Assembly (NCBI GenBank): GCA_003158705.1
Contig: PMKX01000199.1
Location: forward strand, 1 to 6,287
Length of the DNA stretch: 6,287 nucleotides
Direction of reading: 5' to 3'
Source of the DNA: Actinomycetota bacterium
GTDB taxonomy: Bacteria > Actinomycetota > Thermoleophilia > UBA2241
The notes below the pieces were generated by a model. That model did not search any database. It saw nothing but the letters and a program-made list of their open reading frames with translations, and was not told where the DNA came from. Of the stretch, positions 1-5,806 are shown one piece after another (the first letter of the stretch is position 1; each line of letters opens with the position of its first letter). A program made the position numbers and the translations under genes.

Positions 1-1
1 C

Positions 2-799
2 CTGTGGCTCATCGAAGACAACTGCGACTCGCTCGGTGCTCGCTATGACGGCCGGTTCACGGGCGGCTTCGGCCACATCGGCACCAGCAGCTTCTACCCG
101 GCGCATCAGATGACCATGGGCGAAGGCGGTGCCGTGTACACCGACGACGACGAGCTGCACGCGATCCTGCTGTCGCTGCGCGACTGGGGCCGCGACTGCG
201 TGTGCCCGTCGGGCGTCGACGACTCCTGCGGCCGGCGCTTCGCCGGTGACTTCGGCACGCTGCCGCACGGCTACGACCACAAGTACGTGTACTCGCACTT
301 CGGCTTCAACTTGAAGGCTACCGATTTGCAGGCGGCCATCGGCTGCGCGCAACTTGGCAAGCTGCCGGGGTTCGTGGCGGCACGGCAGCGCAACTTCGCC
401 ACCCTGGCACGTCTGCTTGCCCCGCTTGGCGAGCACGTGCTGCTTCCGCAAGCCACCGCGCACAGCGAGCCGAGCTGGTTCGGCTTCCTGCTGACACTGC
501 GCGACGGTGGGGGCGTCTCGGCCGGCTCTGCAAGCCCCGGCGCGCGCCGGGACGCGGTGGTCGCGCATCTCGAGAAGGCGAACGTGCAGACGCGGATGCT
601 GTTTGCCGGCAACATCACGCGACAGCCGTGTTTCGACCCACTGCGCGCTGCCGGCAGCGGCTACCGCGTCGTCGGCGACTTGGCGGTCACCGACAGCATC
701 ATGACGAGCGCCTTCTGGGTGGGTGTCTACCCCGGTCTCACTGAGGAGATGCTGGCGTACGTGGCCGCTCAGATCAGGGAGGCCGTGGGTGCTGCCTGA
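2..799 (+). CDS. rfbH: CDP-6-deoxy-4-keto-hexose 3-dehydrase (E1), 3' part of gene
   Basis: C-terminal 265 residues of an E1-type dehydrase (RfbH/DdhC/AscC), which removes the C3 hydroxyl of CDP-6-deoxy-4-keto-glucose using PMP and a [2Fe-2S] cluster, with electrons from the E3 reductase, to give CDP-3,6-dideoxy sugars. The reading frame is open from base 2, so the start lies upstream; family members have about 435 residues, so about 170 are missing. Seen directly: the fold-type I aminotransferase core with SFYPAHQMTMGEGGAV, in which His (fragment residue 35, codon 104-106) stands where DegT/DnrJ/EryC1 aminotransferases have the PLP-binding Lys. Cysteines at fragment residues 8, 66, 68 and 76 give exactly C-X57-C-X1-C-X7-C, the E1 iron-sulfur signature. 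The later blocks LKATDLQAAIG, QTRMLFAGN and VGVYPGLTEEM also fit the family. An ordinary sugar aminotransferase is excluded by the missing Lys. The stop overlaps the next gene by 11 nt. Confidence 0.95.
   Translation: MWLIEDNCDSLGARYDGRFTGGFGHIGTSSFYPAHQMTMGEGGAVYTDDDELHAILLSLRDWGRDCVCPSGVDDSCGRRFAGDFGTLPHGYDHKYVYSHFGFNLKATDLQAAIGCAQLGKLPGFVAARQRNFATLARLLAPLGEHVLLPQATAHSEPSWFGFLLTLRDGGGVSAGSASPGARRDAVVAHLEKANVQTRMLFAGNITRQPCFDPLRAAGSGYRVVGDLAVTDSIMTSAFWVGVYPGLTEEMLAYVAAQIREAVGAA
778..782 (+). promoter_or_regulatory. Shine-Dalgarno site setting the GTG start of the membrane glycosyltransferase
   Basis: GGAGG (within AGGGAGG, 776-782) lies 6 nt before GTG 789, inside the end of the E1 gene. 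It favours the start at 789 over the in-frame GTG at 723, which lies deeper in the E1 coding region and would add a 22-residue Arg/Trp-rich stretch that looks like shadow translation of the E1 gene. Confidence 0.75.
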
Positions 800-2129
800 G
801 CCCGAAGCGGTCAGTCTGCGGGAGGACGGCGGCCAGGCAGCGTTCGCCTACGTGATCGCGACCGTGATGGTCGTCGGCATGGCCGCCGCCGTGATCTTCA
901 ACTACGTGATGGGCGTCTACCTGCATCGTGCCTATCCGTACACGACGTTCCTCTTCAAGCCCGAGGACCATTTCCGGGACTTCTATAACGTTTACAGGGA
1001 TGCGCGGCGGTTCAAGCCCGGGGTCTCGGACAACATGGTCTACTCGCCGGTGTTGCACCTGTTCACCGATGGCCTGACGCTGGTGCCGGCAACGGTGGCG
1101 TTCGTGCTGGTGGTCACCTCGTTCCTCGTCTCCCTTCTGGCGGTGCTCTGGAGCTGGCTGACGCGACCCGTGCGCTCGACCGTGGCGCGTCTTCAGCTTG
1201 TGGCCGTGTTCGCCCTGCTCTCGTACCCGGTGCTCTTCGCCGTCGACCGGGGGAATCTCGAGATGGTCGTGTTCGTACTGCTGGCGCTGTTCTTCTGGCT
1301 GCACTACGGACGCCGCTCCCGGCTGGCCTGGCTGCCGCTTTCGCTGGCTATCGCCGCCAAGTACTACTGGGCCACGCTGCTGGTCGTGTTCCTGTGCGAC
1401 CGCAGCTACCGGCAGGCCCTGTATGCGGCGGTCGCGGCGGTCGCCGAGACTCTCGTGAGTGTGCTGCTGCTGTCTTGGATCTCCGGCTACAGCGTGGTGC
1501 GCGTCCTGCACGCCCTGGTGCAAACGCTCAACGGGCACGTGGAGGGCACCAACACGCTGTTCTTTGCCCAGCACGGACACAGCCTCTGGGGAGTGGTCAC
1601 CGTGTTCGACCGCTGGACCAACGGCAGCCTGCAGATGATGAACATGCAACGTGTCCGCGAGCTCTATATGCTGCTTTCCCTGGCGGTCTTCGCCGCGGTC
1701 GCACGACAGTTGCTGAGACACCGCCACGACCCCTGGCAGGTGGCGACCGTCCTCGTCGCCTGTGCTCTCCTGCTGCCTTTTGAAGACCACGACTACACGC
1801 TCATCCATCTGTACCTGCCCTTGAGTCTGTTCATGCTGACCGTGCGGCGCGGTCGTCTGCCGTGGGCCTGCGCCCTGGCCTTTGCTGTGTGCCTCATCCC
1901 CTGGGCCTATCACGACTTCACGTTTCGCCGGTGGCTGTGGGACGTGAGCACGTCGGTCCTCGTGTACCCGGCGGCACTGGTTGCCTTGATCGTCCTGCCG
2001 CTGCTTGTCGGACCGGCGCCGGCACAGGCCGGTGCGGGCGCCGGCCTTGGTCTCGGCTCCGACGCGGTGCCTCGCTCGGGGGTCGGCGCCGATGGCGGCG
2101 GCGCCGCATCGGCAGGCGGCGATCGGTGA
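789..2129 (+). CDS. GT87-like (DUF2029-type) integral membrane glycosyltransferase
   Basis: A 446-residue multi-pass membrane protein. The first hydrophobic segment is about residues 19-40, followed by a soluble loop with PEDHFRDFYNVYRDARRF (Asp64 and Asp71), the place where GT-C enzymes carry their catalytic acidic residues. Further membrane segments are seen at about 97-121, 135-151, 157-172 and 181-202, with several more to about residue 405. DRGNLEMVVF (153-162), the AIAAKYYW segment and GHSLWGVV match blocks typical of GT87/DUF2029 proteins, which use polyprenyl-phosphate sugars as donors and act on the outer face of the cytoplasmic membrane. Sugar and acceptor cannot be read from the sequence. 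The start is GTG with a good Shine-Dalgarno site. The last 40 or so residues are an Ala/Gly-rich low-complexity tail that looks non-catalytic. The 11-nt overlap upstream and GTGA overlap downstream indicate translational coupling. The family call rests on motif recognition only; another GT-C or polymerase-like membrane protein is possible. Confidence 0.75.
   Translation: MLPEPEAVSLREDGGQAAFAYVIATVMVVGMAAAVIFNYVMGVYLHRAYPYTTFLFKPEDHFRDFYNVYRDARRFKPGVSDNMVYSPVLHLFTDGLTLVPATVAFVLVVTSFLVSLLAVLWSWLTRPVRSTVARLQLVAVFALLSYPVLFAVDRGNLEMVVFVLLALFFWLHYGRRSRLAWLPLSLAIAAKYYWATLLVVFLCDRSYRQALYAAVAAVAETLVSVLLLSWISGYSVVRVLHALVQTLNGHVEGTNTLFFAQHGHSLWGVVTVFDRWTNGSLQMMNMQRVRELYMLLSLAVFAAVARQLLRHRHDPWQVATVLVACALLLPFEDHDYTLIHLYLPLSLFMLTVRRGRLPWACALAFAVCLIPWAYHDFTFRRWLWDVSTSVLVYPAALVALIVLPLLVGPAPAQAGAGAGLGLGSDAVPRSGVGADGGGAASAGGDR
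2013..2044 (+). repeat. GC-rich inverted repeat (potential hairpin) in the 3' end of the membrane glycosyltransferase gene
   Basis: The arms 2013-2025 (CCGGCGCCGGCAC) and 2032-2044 (GTGCGGGCGCCGG) are complementary at 12 of 13 positions around a 6-nt loop. The outer 8 bp are perfect. No T tract follows, so it is not a typical intrinsic terminator. It lies in the codons of the Ala/Gly-rich tail, about 80 nt before the next start. Such repeats arise easily from GC-rich Ala/Gly codons, so function is uncertain. Confidence 0.6.
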
Positions 2130-3010
2130 AAGTGCTCGTTACGGGCGCCGGCGGCTTCGTCGGCCGGCATGTGGCGGAGCAGCTGCGCTCCGGTCACGAG
2201 GTGTTGGCGCCGACTCACGCGGAGCTTGACCTGCTCGAGGGCGTGGCGGTGCGTGACTACCTCGAGCGCGCACGGCCGGACGCCATCGTGCACGGCGCCA
2301 CACGGCCGGGCCACCGTGCTGCGCCCGCGGCGCAGCCGGGCGAGGTCCTGCATGCGAACGTGCGCATGTTCTTCAACCTCGCTCGCTGCGAGGGCTTGTT
2401 CGGTCGCCTCGTGCTGCTCAGCTCAGGCGCCGTGTATGGCGCCGACCACTACCGGCCGCGCATGCCCGAGTCGTACTTCGGCACGTTCGTGCCGGCGGAC
2501 GAGTTCGGTCTCTCGAAGTACGTCTGTGCCGCCTACGCCGAGGCGCGGCCGGACGTAGTGGAGCTGCGCCTCTTCGGCGTGTTCGGCTCGGGCGAGGACT
2601 ACGCCATCCGCTTCATCTCCAATGCCGTCTGCAAGGTGCTCTATGACCTGCCGATCACGATCAAGCAGGACCGGCGCTTTGACTACCTGTGGGTGGAGGA
2701 TGTGGCGCCGGTGATAGAGCAGTTTCTGCAGCACAGCGGCGCCTACCCGGCCTACAACGTCTGCGCCGACCGCACCTATGAGCTGCGCGAGCTGGCGGAG
2801 CTGGTGCTCATCACGGCCGGAAAGGAGCTGCCCGTAGTGGTGGCGAATCCCGGTCTGGGCGCGGAGTACAGCGGCGACAACGCCCGTCTGCGGAGCGAGC
2901 TGCCGGCGCTCAGGCTGACGCCCGTGGAGGAGGCGGTCCGCCGCCTCTACCGCTGGTACGAGGCGAACCGCCGCACCATCGACCGTGGCAAACTGCTGGT
3001 CGACACGTAG
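2126..3010 (+). CDS. NAD(P)-dependent sugar epimerase/reductase (extended SDR), catalytic Tyr replaced by Phe
   Basis: A 294-residue extended short-chain dehydrogenase. Seen: the Rossmann motif TGAGGFVG (residues 6-13); LSSGAVYG (98-105) with the usual active-site Ser; and FGLSK (127-131), where the family has YxxxK. Lys131 is kept, but the Tyr codon is TTC (2504-2506), giving Phe127; Tyr132 follows the Lys. The segment after strand 2 (THAELDLLEG) resembles RmlD and GDP-fucose-synthase reductases, hinting at a reductase and at NADPH (inference). Beside an E1 dehydrase and a YerE-like enzyme it could be the reductase that finishes a CDP-3,6-dideoxy or branched sugar, as YerF or the abequose/paratose synthases do; the exact reaction is unknown. 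The GTG start at 2126 shares GTGA with the previous stop and has AGGCGG (2114-2119) 6 nt upstream. A start farther upstream would put a long Arg-rich shadow of the previous gene before the Rossmann motif, so it was not used. Confidence 0.88.
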   Translation: MKVLVTGAGGFVGRHVAEQLRSGHEVLAPTHAELDLLEGVAVRDYLERARPDAIVHGATRPGHRAAPAAQPGEVLHANVRMFFNLARCEGLFGRLVLLSSGAVYGADHYRPRMPESYFGTFVPADEFGLSKYVCAAYAEARPDVVELRLFGVFGSGEDYAIRFISNAVCKVLYDLPITIKQDRRFDYLWVEDVAPVIEQFLQHSGAYPAYNVCADRTYELRELAELVLITAGKELPVVVANPGLGAEYSGDNARLRSELPALRLTPVEEAVRRLYRWYEANRRTIDRGKLLVDT

Positions 3011-3025
3011 GCAGGTCTGGCTGAC

Positions 3026-4879
3026 GTGATCAAGGTCTCGGACTACATCGCGCGCCGTATCGCGGAACTGGGCGTGCGTCACGTCTTCCTGGTCACCGGC
3101 GGCGCCGCCATGCATCTCGACGATTCGCTCGGCCGGCGGGAAGAGCTGACACTGGTCTGCAACCAGCATGAGCAAGCTTGCGCTATAGCGGCGGAGGGCT
3201 ATGCGCGCCTCGGTGAGACTCTGGGTGTGACGGTGATCACCACAGGGCCCGGGGGCACCAACACGCTCACCGGCGTGCTCGGCCAGTGGCAGGACTCCGT
3301 GCCGGCGCTGTACGTCTCCGGCCAGGTACGCTACGACACTACGGTCGTCAGCACCGGGCTACCGCTGCGCCAGCTTGGCGACCAGGAGGCCGACATCGTC
3401 CGCCTGGTCGCGCCCATCACCAAGTACGCCGTGATGGTCACGGACCCGCAGAGCGTGCGCTATCACTTCGAGAAGGCTGTGTACCTGGCGCGCAGCGGCC
3501 GGCCCGGGCCGGTTTGGCTGGACGTGCCGCTCGACGTCCAGGCGGCGCAGGTCGATGAAGAGGTCCTGGCGCCGTTCGAGCCGGCAGCCGAGCCCGACGT
3601 GGCTGCCGGCGAGGGCTTCGACCGCGGTCTCATGAGCCGGCAGGTCGAAGCGCTGGTCGGGCGGCTGGCGCAGGCCGAGCGGCCTGTGGTGCTTGCCGGC
3701 AGCGGCGTGCGCTTGGCCGGGGCCGTGGACGAGCTGCACGCCCTGATCGATCGGCTGGGCGTGCCTGTGGTCACCGCCTGGAACGCCCACGACCTGCTGT
3801 GGGACGAGCACCCGCTGTATGCGGGCCGGCCCGGCACCGTAGGCGACCGGGCGGGCAACTTCGCTGTGCAGAACGCGGACCTGCTCGTAGCTGTGGGCTG
3901 CCGCCTCAACGTGCGCCAGATCGGCTACGAGTTCAGGGCTTTCGCTCGTCAGGCGTTCAAGGCCGTAGTGGACATCGACCCGCTCGAGCTGCGCAAGCCG
4001 ACCATCTTCCCCGACCTGGCGGTGCACGCCGACGCAGGCGTCTTTTTGGCGGCGCTCGACGCTGCTCTGGCGGCGACCGGCTGGGCGGGAGGAGCGCCGG
4101 ACGCAGGCACGCGCGACGCTCAGCGCTGGTGGCTCGACTGGTGCCTGGAGCGCCGCCGCCGCTACCCGGTCGTCCTGCCTGAGTACCGAGCGCAGCGCGG
4201 CGCCGTGAATCCCTACGTGTTCGTCGACAAGCTCTCGGAACATCTCGAGCCTGGCGACGTGGTCGTCTGCGGCAACGGCGCCGCCTGTGTGATCACGCTG
4301 CAAGCGCTGCGGCTGCAGCGCGGTCAGCGGCTACTGGTCAACTCGGGGACGGCGGGCATGGGCTATGACTTGCCGGCCGCCATCGGCGCCTGCTTGGCGA
4401 CCGGCCGCCGCGTGGTGTGCCTGGCTGGCGACGGCAGCATCCAGATGAATCTGCAAGAGCTGCAGACGATCGTGCATCACAAGCTGCCGGTCAAAGTGTT
4501 CGTGTTCGACAACGGCGGCTACCTTTCCATTCGCCAGACTCAAGACACCCTGTTTGCCGGCCACCGGGTGGGCGAAGGGCCGGCAAGCGGCGTGAGCTTC
4601 CCCGACATGGTGGCCGTCGCCGGCGCCTACGGCATCCCGGCCTCGCGTGTGCGTGAGCACGACGCTTTGGACGAAGCGCTGGCGGCGACTCTGGCCGGCC
4701 CGGGTCCGTCGCTCTGCGATGTGGTCATGCCGGCGGATTCGGTCATCGCGCCCAAGGTGGCGGCCGAGCGCTTGCCGGACGGTCGCATCGTCTCTAAGCC
4801 GCTCGAGGACATGACCCCCCTATTGGGGCGGCGCGAGCTTGCCGACAACATGCTTGTGCCGCTCTGGCCGGGGCATTAG
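3026..4879 (+). CDS. Thiamine-pyrophosphate enzyme, acetolactate synthase / YerE type
   Basis: A 617-residue TPP enzyme with three domains: pyrimidine-binding (about 1-175) with catalytic Glu49 in NQHEQACAIAAEGYAR and GPGGTN (74-79); a central Rossmann-like domain (about 205-350), which holds FAD in acetolactate synthases; and pyrophosphate-binding (about 395-560) with GDGS (468-471) ending in FDNGGY (494-499). Asp469 and Asn496 are the expected metal ligands; the motif's first Asn is Asp495. The family decarboxylates a 2-keto acid and transfers the acyl unit to a carbonyl. It is somewhat longer than biosynthetic acetolactate synthase (about 570), and no regulatory subunit gene is adjacent. 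Beside E1 the best analogue is YerE, which adds a two-carbon unit from pyruvate to C4 of CDP-3,6-dideoxy-4-keto-glucose in yersiniose A synthesis (inference). The start is GTG, 15 nt after the previous stop, with only a weak AGG at 3013-3015. Branched-chain amino acid synthesis is the less likely alternative, given the neighbours. Confidence 0.88.
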   Translation: MIKVSDYIARRIAELGVRHVFLVTGGAAMHLDDSLGRREELTLVCNQHEQACAIAAEGYARLGETLGVTVITTGPGGTNTLTGVLGQWQDSVPALYVSGQVRYDTTVVSTGLPLRQLGDQEADIVRLVAPITKYAVMVTDPQSVRYHFEKAVYLARSGRPGPVWLDVPLDVQAAQVDEEVLAPFEPAAEPDVAAGEGFDRGLMSRQVEALVGRLAQAERPVVLAGSGVRLAGAVDELHALIDRLGVPVVTAWNAHDLLWDEHPLYAGRPGTVGDRAGNFAVQNADLLVAVGCRLNVRQIGYEFRAFARQAFKAVVDIDPLELRKPTIFPDLAVHADAGVFLAALDAALAATGWAGGAPDAGTRDAQRWWLDWCLERRRRYPVVLPEYRAQRGAVNPYVFVDKLSEHLEPGDVVVCGNGAACVITLQALRLQRGQRLLVNSGTAGMGYDLPAAIGACLATGRRVVCLAGDGSIQMNLQELQTIVHHKLPVKVFVFDNGGYLSIRQTQDTLFAGHRVGEGPASGVSFPDMVAVAGAYGIPASRVREHDALDEALAATLAGPGPSLCDVVMPADSVIAPKVAAERLPDGRIVSKPLEDMTPLLGRRELADNMLVPLWPGH

Positions 4880-4990
4880 CGCAGCTAGCGAGCCGGCGAC
4901 ACAGCGGAGCGGGGAAGGCGGCCGCGGGCGGCGAATACACAACTGGCAACGCCGCCGGCAGGCAGGCTCAGACAGGGTAGGGGAGCGAGA
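4880..4990. other. 111-nt intergenic gap without a gene
   Basis: This is the only sizeable non-coding gap in the window. It holds a possible 7-bp stem, GGCGGCG (4927-4933) with CGCCGCC (4950-4956), around a 16-nt loop. No T run, no convincing -35/-10 promoter pair and no small ORF were seen. Its 3' end carries the ribosome binding site of the aldolase gene. A processing site or weak attenuator is possible but not supported. Confidence 0.5.
4979..4985 (+). promoter_or_regulatory. Ribosome binding site of the aldolase gene
   Basis: AGGGGAG ends 5 nt before GTG 4991. It supports that GTG as the start and shows that translation of the aldolase is initiated independently of the upstream gene, unlike most other junctions here. 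Confidence 0.7.
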
Positions 4991-5806
4991 GTGAACGAAC
5001 TCGAGCGCAGGATGGTGGAAGCGCTGCAGGATCTGCGCGAGAACCACCACGTGAACGGCGTCAAGGCGGAGTTCGAGGCTGAGGGTACTCGCCTCGAAGA
5101 AGCGCTACGACTCAAGGAAGTGGTCTCCACGGCCGGCCTGGGTCTGACGCTCAAGATCGGCGGCTGTGAGGCCGTGCGTGACATGTACGAGGCACGCGTC
5201 ATCGGCGTCGCTCGCGTGGTGGGGCCCATGGTGGAGTCGCCCTACGCACTGAGCAAGTATCTGCGTGCCGTGCGTCTGGCTTTTCCGGCCGACGAGCGCG
5301 AGCAGGTGGACATGGCCGTCAACATCGAGACCATCACCGGCTTCGAGAACTTCGACGAGATGCTCGGCTTGCCCGAGATCGACGACCTGGACGGCATCGT
5401 GCTCGGGCGCGTCGACATGACCGGTTCGCTGGGCATGACGCGCGAGGACATCAACCACGCGCGCATCTTCGAGATCACCAAGGAGCTCTTCGTCAAGGCC
5501 AAGGCCAAAGGTCTCGAGACGGCCTTGGGCGGCGGCGTGGGCGCCGAGACGCTGCCTTTCATGCGCGCGCTGCCCGAGGGTTCCATCGACCGCTACGAGA
5601 CGCGCAAGGTCATTTTCGCCTGCCCCGAGGGCCTCAACGGCGAGTCCGAGAAGGGCATCCTCAAGGCGGTCGGCTTCGAGCTCATGTGGCTCAAGAACAA
5701 ACGCGGCTTCTACGGCGCCATCTCGGAAGAGGACCACATCCGCATCGAGATGCTGCAGTCGCGCTACGATCACCTCATCGCTGCGGCCGGAGGACGCTAC
5801 GACTGA
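4991..5806 (+). CDS. HpcH/HpaI-type aldolase (citrate lyase beta-like)
   Basis: A 271-residue protein of the phosphoenolpyruvate/pyruvate TIM-barrel superfamily, whose HpcH/HpaI members are metal-dependent aldolases that join or split pyruvate and an aldehyde. Seen: VNIETITGFENFDEM with Glu113 and GRVDMTGSLG with Asp142, the two expected metal ligands; VVGPMVESPYAL (76-87), matching the VPMVxxxxEA strand of HpaI; and LKIGGCEAVRD (54-64), where Lys55 appears to occupy the place of the substrate-binding Arg of HpaI (eye alignment, tentative). The early block VKAEFEAEGTR (24-34) is not typical of HpaI and suggests a distinct subfamily. Length matches the family (about 260). Substrate is unknown. 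In this operon it may make or use a 2-keto acid related to the donor of the upstream TPP enzyme (inference). The GTG start is backed by AGGGGAG. The stop overlaps the next ATG by one base (TGATG). Confidence 0.85.
   Translation: MNELERRMVEALQDLRENHHVNGVKAEFEAEGTRLEEALRLKEVVSTAGLGLTLKIGGCEAVRDMYEARVIGVARVVGPMVESPYALSKYLRAVRLAFPADEREQVDMAVNIETITGFENFDEMLGLPEIDDLDGIVLGRVDMTGSLGMTREDINHARIFEITKELFVKAKAKGLETALGGGVGAETLPFMRALPEGSIDRYETRKVIFACPEGLNGESEKGILKAVGFELMWLKNKRGFYGAISEEDHIRIEMLQSRYDHLIAAAGGRYD
5789..5793 (+). promoter_or_regulatory. Probable ribosome binding site of the family 2 glycosyltransferase
   Basis: GGAGG lies 12 nt before ATG 5806, a longer spacing than usual. With the TGATG stop/start overlap, re-initiation by ribosomes finishing the aldolase gene probably contributes. 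Confidence 0.45.

Noticed and set aside
723..788. Earlier in-frame GTG start for the membrane glycosyltransferase
   Set aside because: It would overlap the E1 gene by 77 nt and add an Arg/Trp-rich stretch; GTG 789 has GGAGG at 6 nt spacing.
774..1913. Long antisense open frame (379 codons) opposite the membrane glycosyltransferase
   Set aside because: His/Gln/Arg-rich translation with no recognisable domain; it is the complement of a clear membrane protein in GC-rich DNA, where stop-free antisense frames are common.
1862..2125. Upstream extension of the SDR reading frame
   Set aside because: The extra residues are Arg/Gly-rich shadow sequence of the previous gene, and the Rossmann motif normally begins within a few residues of the start, as it does from GTG 2126.
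3359..4303. Antisense open frame (314 codons) opposite the TPP enzyme
   Set aside because: Low-complexity His/Arg/Gln-rich translation and complete overlap with a gene showing all catalytic motifs.
4927..4956. Intrinsic terminator between the TPP enzyme and aldolase genes
   Set aside because: Only a 7-bp stem with a 16-nt loop and no following T run; expected by chance in such GC-rich sequence.
4880..4990. Internal promoter in the 111-nt gap
   Set aside because: No -35 box resembling TTGACA at proper spacing from any TATAAT-like sequence was found; an alternative sigma promoter cannot be judged by eye.
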